Origin: JAAZKI01 sp012799905
GTDB lineage: Bacteria; Verrucomicrobiota; Lentisphaeria; Oligosphaerales; Oligosphaeraceae
Reading direction: 5' to 3'
DNA: 64,000 nt
Assembly: GCA_050949415.1 (NCBI GenBank)
Contig: JBMNFR010000009.1
Span: forward strand, 372,001-436,000
Positions 1-7,913 of this stretch are shown here, one piece after another. The position numbers were made by a program, and so were the translations under genes. The notes beneath the pieces are model-generated. The model did not search any database and was not told where the DNA came from. It saw nothing but the letters and a program-made list of their open reading frames with translations. Numbering within the stretch: position 1 is the first letter of the stretch; every line of letters begins with the position of its first letter.

Positions 1-1
1 C

Positions 2-481
2 CACGAATGCCGCCGCCTCGGCATTCACAGCGCCCTGGACACCAGCGGCGGCGTCTGGGACGAGACATGCCGCGAGATCGTCGATCTGGCTGACTTAATC
101 ATCCTGGACATCAAGGCCACCGCCCCTGCTGCCTGGCAAGCGCTCACCAGCCGCGACGCCTTTGCCGCACTTGCCAGCATGCTGACGCATCTTCGCAGCA
201 CATCGCATCCGGTCTGGGTTCGACAAGTGGTTGCCCAAGGCCTGAATGATCAGCCCGAAGACATGCTGAAATTACTCAACATAGTCAGCGGACTACGCAT
301 GGAACGCCTGGAACTGCTGCCCTACCATGACCTGGGACGCAGCAAATGGGAACGCCTCGGCATACCGTACGCAGCCGATAACCTGAAACCGCCTCGGCCA
401 GAAGTCCTCGCCGCATTGCGAAAAATTATTGCCGACAACTGGCCGGGCGCGGATGCGACCGACCCTGCGACAGCAGGATGA
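2..481 (+). CDS. pflA: Glycyl-radical enzyme activating protein (PflA-like), 3' part only
   Basis: The open frame enters from the left edge, so only the last 159 residues are seen and the N-terminal radical-SAM CxxxCxxC cluster lies outside the window. The visible part carries features typical of pyruvate formate-lyase activases: an LDTSGG segment, LIILDIKA (the DxK motif of the half-barrel), RQVVAQGLND, and the C-terminal ELLPYHDLGRSKWERLG segment. In the family these enzymes abstract a hydrogen from a glycine of a partner enzyme, using S-adenosylmethionine and a 4Fe-4S cluster in the cytoplasm. The partner glycyl-radical enzyme is not in the window and is probably upstream. It could activate a pyruvate formate-lyase or a related enzyme; the visible part cannot decide. 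Confidence 0.85.
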   Translation, partial: HECRRLGIHSALDTSGGVWDETCREIVDLADLIILDIKATAPAAWQALTSRDAFAALASMLTHLRSTSHPVWVRQVVAQGLNDQPEDMLKLLNIVSGLRMERLELLPYHDLGRSKWERLGIPYAADNLKPPRPEVLAALRKIIADNWPGADATDPATAG

Positions 482-502
482 ACGCCGGGAACAGGCCGAG
501 CA

Positions 503-1735
503 TTATTTCAAATACATATCGCCCAGGGTGAAGTAATGCTCCCAGTCAAACGGCGTCTGGTCATGCTTGCCGGTTCGATAATGGAAACTTATGTCGCCGG
601 AAACTTTCTGGTCAGGCGGCGGCATTGTCGTCACTGGCAATCCCTGTGAACCGAACAGCCGATAGACTTTGGAGGCTTCGAGGCAGGACAGGAATTCTCC
701 CTTTGGGTCGGCCATATGGTCTTCGGTCGCCGTTCCTATTGCCAGCGGCCTGGGCGCTGCCATCGCCAGCAGTTCATGCTGGTCAAACGGCATCGTCTCT
801 TCTTTCCAGACATAGTCGCGGCATTTGCGCACAAACCAGGCCGGAGTGCCGTGCTTTTCGTGCGCCTCAAAATGCTGCGAGAGATTTTCCCCGAATTTGC
901 GTTTGTGCAATGTCGCACCGCCGCATCCTGAATTATTGCTGATGATCATGCGGAAGCGCGGCTCAATGGCTCCGGCCCAGAGGGAGGTCTTGCCCAGCCG
1001 AGAATGGCCATGCACAGCCACCCGGGCTGGGTTGATGCACGGCTCATTCTCCAGGCAATCCAAGCCGCGTGACAGACCCCAGGCCCAGCAGCCGATGACC
1101 GAATACCGATCCTGAATCGACCCGTAGTCCGCTTCCTGGAAAAATAGCCGAAAAGCGCTGTACTGCTCTGATTCAGTGAAGTCTGGATGAATGTCGTGAT
1201 AACAGATGGTCGCAGACGCAAAGCCGCGCCTGACAGCTTCCCGGAAACACCACCGCTCGACCTGCTCGGAGCGGGCTTCCACCCGCAAGACGCCTGGCTT
1301 CGAAAAGCCGGTCGGCCGGACATCGTCTTCATCCGTGGTGTTGTGATTGCCCTTGAAATTAAGCCCCAGGAAGGCTGGCACGGGGCCGGTGACGTGTTTC
1401 GGCAAATAGAGCAGCATGTCAAAGGCAAAAGCAGCGCCATTTTCCATGCCGCAATGGATGCGGATTTCTTTGCGCACTGCCGTATTGTCTAAGGCATTGT
1501 CCTTCTGGCTAAGCAACTCAAAGCGCATCGAGTCCGGCCGCGGCAGAATTTCGCCATATTCGCCGTCTTTGAGCAGTTGGAGAATAACCGCTCGTTGGTG
1601 ATTGACCCATTCGGACGCCGTAGCGACCCGTGTGCCATCCGCCTTCAGCAACGGGTCCGGCAAGCTGTAAGCAGGGACGTCGCATTCCTGGATGCTGTAG
1701 GGCTTCCAAACCTTCTGGGATGTTTCCAATGTCAT
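503..1735 (-). CDS. CE15-type alpha/beta-hydrolase (glucuronoyl esterase-like)
   Basis: A 410-aa alpha/beta-hydrolase resembling carbohydrate esterase family 15, whose members cut ester bonds between glucuronoyl groups of xylan and lignin alcohols. The nucleophile elbow GHSRLGKT (243-250, Ser245) has the G-x-S-R-x-G-K form typical of CE15, followed by SGCGGA (269-274). The catalytic His is probably His391, in HDQTPFDWEHY near the C-terminus. The start has a good AAGGA ribosome binding site 7 nt upstream. No signal peptide is visible at the N-terminus (MTLETSQKVW), unlike most secreted CE15 enzymes, so it may act on imported oligosaccharides. It is transcribed alone, convergent with the pflA-like gene. 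Substrate is inference; acetyl xylan esterase-like annotation is an alternative. Confidence 0.82.
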   Translation of the reverse strand: MTLETSQKVWKPYSIQECDVPAYSLPDPLLKADGTRVATASEWVNHQRAVILQLLKDGEYGEILPRPDSMRFELLSQKDNALDNTAVRKEIRIHCGMENGAAFAFDMLLYLPKHVTGPVPAFLGLNFKGNHNTTDEDDVRPTGFSKPGVLRVEARSEQVERWCFREAVRRGFASATICYHDIHPDFTESEQYSAFRLFFQEADYGSIQDRYSVIGCWAWGLSRGLDCLENEPCINPARVAVHGHSRLGKTSLWAGAIEPRFRMIISNNSGCGGATLHKRKFGENLSQHFEAHEKHGTPAWFVRKCRDYVWKEETMPFDQHELLAMAAPRPLAIGTATEDHMADPKGEFLSCLEASKVYRLFGSQGLPVTTMPPPDQKVSGDISFHYRTGKHDQTPFDWEHYFTLGDMYLK

Positions 1736-2335
1736 GTCGTCTTCCTTGGGGTTGAAAAAATACTTTCCAGCGGCAAATGTCCTGACGCCGTCACGCAGCC
1801 GTTCAGCAGTCGAACAGGATACAGGATAAAAAATAACCGTGCTGGAGCATTATGCAAACGGATTCCTCCGGCATCACCCAGGTTGCCACTCATTCAGCGC
1901 GCCGTAATCGGTCACTGATTGAACATCGAGCCGCAGGGTGCCACCCCTCTCATCCTGTCTCCCTTAGGTTCCCACAAGTCATTAGTCTCATCCGGGCGCC
2001 ATTCTTAGAGATGGAAAGCATGATACCAGCGTGCAGTGCAGAATCCTACTCAGGCACAAAATAACTATGATTCTGCAAAAAGCCGTTTGAAAAAGGGCGT
2101 TTTGTGGCCTATTTTTCCTGCGGGCTTAGAAATCAGACCCCACCCACCCAAAGGGGGGCCACCCACCCAAATTTTGTCGCGCGCGCGAGGTGCGAGCTTA
2201 TTTCATTGGCTAACCCATTACAGCGTGCCTTTATGTCGAGTCCGGGCGACATTTGCCGTCTCTACAGACCCAACTATATTAATCATAGCCAGCGATAGCT
2301 GCTCAGGATGCAAAAGCCAAATTTCCGGAAAGCCC
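1736..2335. other. Intergenic region with a degenerate repeat remnant
   Basis: About 600 bases with no convincing gene; open frames here lack ribosome binding sites and family resemblance. It should hold the divergent promoters of the CE15-type gene and of the first nuclease-fold gene. Near 1903-1925 the text gtaatcggtcactgattga is a diverged copy of a module seen again near 14812 and 42339. Around 2137-2170 a CCCACCCAAA motif occurs twice on either side of a G run. The stretch from about 2250 onward is similar to the stretch from about 3605, showing that the tandem duplication of the next two genes includes their upstream region. Confidence 0.5.
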
Positions 2336-3281
2336 ATGCGCACGAGACTGCTCACATGCCATATCATTATCATACTGGCGATGACGCTGCTGCCGGCGAT
2401 TGCCGGCGAAGTGACGCCAAGTGATGATGATCGGATCATCCGAGTGGCGACGTTCAACATCCGCCGCCCCGGTGACAAGCCCCCTAATAATTGGCGCAAT
2501 CGCATACCGCGCATACCGCGCCCTGCTGAAACGCCACCAAATTGATCTGACCGGCATCCAAGAGGCATCCTATCGGCAGATCGAGGCCATCGTCCACTAC
2601 ACCGGCTTAGCCTACATCGGCAATGGCCGCGATGATGGCGACAAACAAGGCGAACACTCCTGCATCCTTTACCGCAAAGAACGCTTCGAATGCCTGGAAA
2701 GCCATACCTTCTGGCTCTCGGAAACCCCGGAAAAGCCCGGCTCCCACAGCTGGAAAGCCATCTACCCGCGCATCTGCACCTGGGGACGCTTCCGTGACCG
2801 CCGCTCCGGCATCACCTTCGTCCATATCAACACCCACTTCGACCATGGCAGCCAATCTGCGCGCGAAAATGGCGCCAAGCTCATCATCAACAAACTGCCG
2901 GAAATCCGGCGCGGGCAACCGGCCATTCTCACCGGAGACTTTAACGCCGGGCCAGACTACCCCTCCGTCAAAATGCTGAAGGGCATCTTTAAAAACAGCT
3001 ACCGCTATTCACTGACCGAGCCAACTGGCCCGACCGGAACTTTCCACGGCTTCAAACCAACCCCGGAAAAGCTGGCCCGTCCACCAATTGACTTCGTGTT
3101 TGTCAGCCAACGCTTCGAGGTGCTGGAGCACCACACCCTGACAGACTCGCTCAACGACCTTTACCCTTCCGACCACTTTCCCGTGCTGGCTGTTCTGCGC
3201 CTGCCTAAACCCAAAAAACCGACAGCGCCGCCGCCCGAACCAGTGGTAATCGCGCCCGTAATGCCAGCCGCTGCGCCATAA
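2336..3281 (+). pseudogene. Frameshifted secreted endonuclease/exonuclease/phosphatase-family protein (first of tandem pair)
   Basis: The left copy of a tandem duplication; its intact sister starts about 1.4 kb downstream. From the ATG at 2336 it encodes a signal peptide (MRTRLLTCHIIIILAMTLLPAIAG) and the first EEP motif RVATFNIRR. The frame then runs into a stop at 2545, while the rest of the protein continues in the +1 frame from about 2520. Comparison with the sister shows one extra base between about 2512 and 2523, where CGCATACCG is duplicated in tandem, so replication slippage is a likely cause. Downstream of the shift all EEP motifs survive: IQEAS, NTHFDHGS, GDFNAGPD, PIDFVFVS and SDHFPVL. 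The decay therefore looks recent, or programmed frameshifting is possible though nothing else supports it. Confidence 0.8.
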
Positions 3282-3742
3282 ATAGCCCCCCGGCTGCGCC
3301 GATTACATCAACCGCTGCCCGGCTCGTAATGGGCCTGTCATTGATACGTACGAGTTCCAGCGAGCTTCAGAGCCAAGCTTCCCGGATAAGGCGCTTTTAG
3401 TGGACAGTGGACAATGGACATTAGTGGACTTTAATGGACATCAGTAGACGATGGACTGTGGACTTTAGTGGATGTTAGCGGCAGTGGACGTGGACGGGAG
3501 TGGACGGGAGTGGACGGGAGTGGACGGGAGTGGACGTTGGGCACTGAAAGCATGCTGTCGGGGTGATTGTTATCAATCTGTACAGATTACGTTCAGTTAC
3601 GCGCCAATTCCCCAACGCTGCTTGCCGCCTCTGTAGGCCCCAGTTATATTATTCATCCATAGTTCAGGATAAACAGCCGGCCAGAGATATTATCCGGATA
3701 ATGAAGCCGTTTCCCAGAAAAGTAAAAGGAAGGCCCGTACGC
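3282..3742. repeat. AGTGGAC-type repeat module between the duplicated nuclease-fold genes
   Basis: No gene is visible. From about 3331 to 3392 lies a conserved flank (ATTGATAC... to CCCGGATAAGGCGC) followed at 3397-3540 by many copies of AGTGGAC/AATGGAC separated by short spacers, ending in four GTGGACGGGA decamers. The same flank plus repeats recurs, inverted, at about 14905-15090 and 39770-39872. From about 3605 the sequence matches the region upstream of the first nuclease-fold copy (for example TTGCCGYCTCTRYAG...), so the promoter of the second copy should lie between 3605 and 3742. Confidence 0.75.
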
Positions 3743-4651
3743 ATGAGACTGCTCACCACCCATATCATACTGATGCTGGCGCTGTTGCCAGCGATTGCCG
3801 CCGAAGTGACGCCCAGCGATGACGACCGGGTCATCCGAGTGGCGACGTTCAACATCCGCTGCCCCGGCGACAAGCCCCCCAACACTTGGGAAGAGCGCAT
3901 ACCGCGCATCAACGCCGTGCTGAAAAACCACCAAATTGACCTGGTTGGCCTGCAAGAGGCAACCTACCAGCAGCTCCAGGCCATCATCAAAGACACTGGC
4001 TTGGCCTACATCGGCAAAGGCCGCAGCGATGGCAACAAGCGAGGCGAATACAGCTGCATCCTTTACCGCGAAGACCGCTTTGAATGTCTGGAAAACCATA
4101 CCTTCTGGCTCTCGGAAACCCCGGAAAAACCCGGCTCGCGCAGCTGGAAATCTTTCTGCTCGCGCATCTGCACCTGGGGACGCTTCCGCGACCGCCGCTC
4201 CGGCATAACCTTCGTCTTTCTCAATACTCACCTTGACCACGGCAGCCCGGCAGCGCGCGAAAATGGCGCTAAGCTCATCATCAGCAACCTGCCGGACATC
4301 CAGCGCGAACAGCCGGCCATCTTCACCGGCGACTTCAACGCCGGCCCTGACTCACCACCCATCAAAACGGTGATGAGCGCCTTTAAAAACAGCGCCAGCC
4401 TTTCATTAGCCAAGCCAACTGGCCCGACCGGAACCGGCCACGGCTACAAGCCAACCCCGGAAAAACTGGCCCGGCCGCCGATTGACTTCGTGTTTGTCAG
4501 CCCTAACTTCGAGGTGCTTGAACACCATACCCTGACCGACACGTTCGATGACCTGTACCCCTCCGACCATTTTCCCGTGCTGGCTGTCCTGCGCCTGCCT
4601 AAACCAGAAAAACCAGCCGCCGCGCCCGAAGCCCCAGCCGCCGCGCCGTAG
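3743..4651 (+). CDS. Secreted endonuclease/exonuclease/phosphatase-family protein (second of tandem pair, intact)
   Basis: A 302-aa protein of the DNase I-like EEP superfamily, whose members hydrolyse phosphodiester bonds in nucleic acids, sphingomyelin or inositol phosphates. Residues 1-20 form a signal peptide ending in AIAA, so export is expected. Family motifs are complete: TFNIR (Asn37), LQEA (Glu72), NTHLDH (His163), GDFNAGPD (Asp197, Asn199), PIDFVFVS, and SDHFP (Asp275-His276). The C-terminus is a Pro/Ala-rich tail. An upstream in-frame ATG at 3701 is possible, but the internal start places the signal peptide at the very N-terminus and matches the sister copy. Substrate cannot be told from sequence; a metal-dependent phosphatase or nuclease are both possible. 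Confidence 0.85.
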   Translation: MRLLTTHIILMLALLPAIAAEVTPSDDDRVIRVATFNIRCPGDKPPNTWEERIPRINAVLKNHQIDLVGLQEATYQQLQAIIKDTGLAYIGKGRSDGNKRGEYSCILYREDRFECLENHTFWLSETPEKPGSRSWKSFCSRICTWGRFRDRRSGITFVFLNTHLDHGSPAARENGAKLIISNLPDIQREQPAIFTGDFNAGPDSPPIKTVMSAFKNSASLSLAKPTGPTGTGHGYKPTPEKLARPPIDFVFVSPNFEVLEHHTLTDTFDDLYPSDHFPVLAVLRLPKPEKPAAAPEAPAAAP

Positions 4652-4973
4652 CCCCCAAGCACACTGATGGAGCTTTTTGCCCAAACGTCGCCTTGGAACA
4701 GACTTTTTTGGAACCGGACATTATCCTGAATCCGTGAAGTGAAAGTCGCGTCGTTATTTTCGCTGATTGAAGAATTCAATTTTTTGAAAAAAGGCGTTTT
4801 TCACAGCCTGCGTTCGCGCAGGCCGGCCTTATTGCTTCGAAAATCTGCTTTTAGGGACTCGCTTGGCACCCTCCAGGTGTTTTTTGCGCGAAAAACACAT
4901 GTCATGGGCACAAAAATCCCTTTCATGTTGCCTTGCAACACTACTAACTGGAATGGCTGTTGGCGTCCCTACT

Positions 4974-6305
4974 TCAACATTTTGCATAAATCTCCTTCAT
5001 TATAAAGAAGTTATAGCAATTTTTTCCGAACTTCTGGAAGAGCTGGTTGGCGTGTCTGACAATCTTGCATCCGACCTTGATGAAGTCAAGCATCACCGTG
5101 CGGAGACGGTAGCGCACCTGGGCGGGCTCTTTTTCTTCATTGTCCGTAGGAGGCAATGCAATCTCCAGTGCTGCCTGGCCTATGAAGCGGAGGCAGTTGA
5201 AAGCCATGGTTGCCAGCCCCAGAACGAGGGCATTGGTCTTTAGATTCCCGCTGGGGAGAAGCTCAATTCCCATGTCGCTCTTAAGTTCGCTGTGAAACTG
5301 CTCACTGGTGCCATGATCGCGGTACAGGGCGGCGCATTGGCGCACGGAATATGGCAGGTTGGTCCACCAGCTGCTTAGTTCAACGGAGGGTATCAGCAGC
5401 ACCTGCCCGTCGGCAAGGACAGTGCGCTCAATGGCCTCCACAACCACGACCCCCTGGTGGTCAGGGAACTTGGCGGGGCGCTTGTCGCTTCTGACGCCAC
5501 GGTATATGGTCTTTCCGGGCCGCACCTGTTCTGGAGTCTCGTAGAAGCGGATGCTGTCGAGAAGCTGTTCCGGGCTTTCAGTGCGCAGATTGCGCTTGAC
5601 CAGGTATTTGACTTCAAGCTCCTCAAGCGCCTTGATGAAATCACTTGAGTCATGCCCGGAATCGACGCGCACCAGCAACTCATTGGCCTTGTATCCTGCC
5701 CGCAGCATGATGGCGATGCACCGCTTGAGAAATTCCACCGCCCCATTCTCGCTGTGCTGGCTTCCGGGGCGCAGCTCGTTGGCGACCATGAAACCCTCGC
5801 GCCCCGCGTAGCAGAAAATGGGGGCATAGCCATTGACCTTGCGATAAGTGGCGGAGACGCCTTCCTTATGCGAGGCAGTGTCCTCGAACACTGAGACGTC
5901 AATATCCAGGGGGATCAGCTTTTCGCCCTCAACATCAATCCGCGTGGGCTGGGCTCGCGACAGCTGGTCACTGACGTTTGCGTCAAGAATGTCCTGCCAG
6001 TCTTCCTCGGCAAGTGCATCCAGGCGCTGCCGAAGGGTTTCCTGCGAGGGGGCGGCGCCGCCCACAATCCTGCAGAAGAGAAAATCGGAGCGGAACTTTT
6101 GAATGTCGGCATAGCTGCTGTTGCCGGCGGTCATGAGGCCAATGGCGCTGCGGACAATTGCGGATGTCGAATAACAGGAATTGGGCGCCGCGGGCAGTGC
6201 GGCATCCCAATCCTTCATGTGGGCGTTTCCATCCAGCTGCTTCTTGACAAAGGAAAAACCGCCGTTCGAATTGATTTCTTCTGAACCCTGCATTAACTTT
6301 AACAT
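4974..6305 (-). CDS. IS1380-family transposase
   Basis: A 443-aa DDE transposase. IS1380 hallmarks are present: a first catalytic Asp in PLDIDVSVFED (Asp134/136), then NGYAPIFCY...ELRPGSQHSENG, a second Asp in VRVDSGHD (Asp215), and a Glu in HGTSEQFHSELKSD (Glu335). The ATG at 6305 is preferred over the TTG two codons upstream because GAGG sits 6 nt before it. A promoter-like TTGACA-16-TATATT lies just upstream inside the element. About 230 bp of non-coding sequence separates the stop codon from the left inverted repeat, within the family's normal layout. Confidence 0.93.
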   Translation of the reverse strand: MLKLMQGSEEINSNGGFSFVKKQLDGNAHMKDWDAALPAAPNSCYSTSAIVRSAIGLMTAGNSSYADIQKFRSDFLFCRIVGGAAPSQETLRQRLDALAEEDWQDILDANVSDQLSRAQPTRIDVEGEKLIPLDIDVSVFEDTASHKEGVSATYRKVNGYAPIFCYAGREGFMVANELRPGSQHSENGAVEFLKRCIAIMLRAGYKANELLVRVDSGHDSSDFIKALEELEVKYLVKRNLRTESPEQLLDSIRFYETPEQVRPGKTIYRGVRSDKRPAKFPDHQGVVVVEAIERTVLADGQVLLIPSVELSSWWTNLPYSVRQCAALYRDHGTSEQFHSELKSDMGIELLPSGNLKTNALVLGLATMAFNCLRFIGQAALEIALPPTDNEEKEPAQVRYRLRTVMLDFIKVGCKIVRHANQLFQKFGKNCYNFFIMKEIYAKC

Positions 6306-6351
6306 TGGCAACCTCGTTGGTGAGTGGAATTATAATGTTGGTAGCATATAT

Positions 6352-6379
6352 AATATACTGCAAGCCAACGGGTTGTCAA
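6352..6379 (-). promoter_or_regulatory. Promoter of the IS1380 transposase
   Basis: On the minus strand TTGACA (6379-6374) and TATATT (6357-6352) are separated by 16 bp, 47 bp before the transposase ATG. The -35 box matches the sigma-70 consensus exactly. Confidence 0.6.
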
Positions 6380-6498
6380 GTTTTTTGACTCTTTTTTGGG
6401 GTGTTACTTCACGGAATCAGAATTATATTAGTCTTAATAATGTCGGTCTCCGCAAGGGGGTCACTTTCCTTTTTCGCCCTCCTCTTCCAGGTCATCCG

Positions 6499-7839
6499 TT
6501 GCGCAAAAACACCATCACCAGCGGTCGTTTGCTGGCCGGGCTGTTCAGCCTGGCTACGCCGATGCTGTTGCAAGCCCTGCTGCAGAATCTGCAAAGCATC
6601 ATTGACCTTTACTTTGTCGGCGGCCTTGGCGCTTCCGCTGTGGCTGCGGTCAGCGCCAGCGGGACTGTGCTGTTTATCCTGACGCCGGTCCTGATGGGGG
6701 CGTCGGTCGGCACTATTGCCATGATCTCGCGCTTCATCGGGGAAGGCCAAGACCACCTGGCCGCACGCACAGTCGGCCAAAGCATCACCATCGCAGTTTT
6801 CTTCGGCACCCTGATCGCCGGCATCGGCCTGGTCTTTGGTCGCGACCTGTTTGAGCTGATGAACACCCCGGAGGAAGTCATTGCCGAAGGGCTCGTCTAC
6901 CTGCGCATTTCCCTGGTCTTCAGCTTCACCATGTTCATCCTTTTCCTCGGCAACGCTGCCATGCAAGGCGCTGGCGACGCCTGGACGCCGATGAAAATCA
7001 TGGCGTTCTCCAATGTCATCAACATAATCCTCAACCCGCTGCTCATTTATGGCCCCGGCATTTTCCCGCGCCTTGAGTTGGCCGGAGCTGCCTGGGCCAC
7101 GGTCATCGCTCAGGGCCTGGCGGCGACGCTCTCCCTACGCCTGCTCAGCACCGGTCGCCTGCGTCTGAAAATGACTCTTCCGGACTGGCGCCCCAATGCC
7201 AATCTCTGCTGGCGCATCGCCAAAATCGGCCTGCCTGGCGCTGGCCAAATGCTCCTGCGCAGCCTCATGAACGCCGCCATGTTCCGGATTGTCGCCCCCT
7301 TCGGGACTGCCGCCCTGGCCGGCTACAGTGTCAGCACCCGCCTGAACGTCATGGTCTTGATGCCGGCCTTCTCCTTTGGCAACGCCTCGGCCACAATGGT
7401 CGGCCAGAACCTCGGCGCCGGCCGACCTGACCGAGCCGTCCGAGCCGCCTGGACGGCGGTCGGCATCGAAGTGGCAATCATGGTCGCAGCCAGCATCACA
7501 CTTATATTCTTCGCGCCGTTCTTCCTGAAAATCTTCCTATCGGAAACCGAGGCCATCCGCATCGGGACGGAATATTTCCGCGTTGAAGCGCCCTTCTACA
7601 TCTTCAGCGCTGTCAGCATCGTCTTGAGCCGTTCTATGAGCGGCGCTGGCGCCAGCCTCGCGCCCTTCATCATCAATGCCTTTACGCTCTGGGGCGTCCA
7701 GGTGCCCCTGGCCTATGCCTTGTCAGCCCGCCTCGGCACAATCGGCATCTGGATCGCCATGGCAACGACCCAAGTGGTCCACGCACTGATAGTGACCATA
7801 TGGTTTACGCTCGGTCGCTGGAAACACAAAAAAATCTGA
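6499..7839 (+). CDS. MATE-family efflux transporter
   Basis: A 446-aa polytopic membrane protein with about 12 hydrophobic segments, of the MATE (multidrug and toxic compound extrusion) family, which exports cationic compounds using sodium or proton gradients. The N-terminal ITSGRLLAGLFSLATPMLLQALLQNL...IDLYFVGGLG is a typical MATE opening, and the second half repeats the pattern (KIGLPGAGQMLLRSL, NASATMVGQNLGAGRPDRA). The open frame extends back into the insertion sequence, but that portion is not MATE. The best available start is TTG at 6499, with only a weak AGG upstream; no in-frame ATG exists between the insertion sequence and the first helix. The insertion may therefore have displaced the native promoter or even the native start codon. 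Confidence 0.9.
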   Translation: MRKNTITSGRLLAGLFSLATPMLLQALLQNLQSIIDLYFVGGLGASAVAAVSASGTVLFILTPVLMGASVGTIAMISRFIGEGQDHLAARTVGQSITIAVFFGTLIAGIGLVFGRDLFELMNTPEEVIAEGLVYLRISLVFSFTMFILFLGNAAMQGAGDAWTPMKIMAFSNVINIILNPLLIYGPGIFPRLELAGAAWATVIAQGLAATLSLRLLSTGRLRLKMTLPDWRPNANLCWRIAKIGLPGAGQMLLRSLMNAAMFRIVAPFGTAALAGYSVSTRLNVMVLMPAFSFGNASATMVGQNLGAGRPDRAVRAAWTAVGIEVAIMVAASITLIFFAPFFLKIFLSETEAIRIGTEYFRVEAPFYIFSAVSIVLSRSMSGAGASLAPFIINAFTLWGVQVPLAYALSARLGTIGIWIAMATTQVVHALIVTIWFTLGRWKHKKI

Positions 7840-7913
7840 ACAGCAAATTGACATCGGCCCCATTTTTCCTCCCCTCATCGCCTTTCTAACATCCAAACCA
7901 ACAGAGGTGAATC

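Larger units (their letters stand above)
4725..6421 (-). mobile_element. Complete IS1380-family insertion sequence
   Basis: A 1697-bp element with one transposase gene. The ends are imperfect inverted repeats: CCTGAATCCGTGAAGT at 4725-4740, and ACTTCACGGAATCAGA at 6406-6421, whose reverse complement TCTGATTCCGTGAAGT matches 14 of 16 positions. It is flanked by a 5-bp direct repeat ATTAT at 4720-4724 and 6422-6426, consistent with a target duplication. Intact ends, duplication and open transposase frame indicate a recent, possibly active insertion. The right end lies 78 bp upstream of the likely MATE start. Confidence 0.9.

Noticed and set aside
6181..6498. N-terminal extension of the MATE frame
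   Set aside because: It lies in the insertion sequence, antisense to the transposase, and does not look like a transporter; a start at 6499 is preferred.
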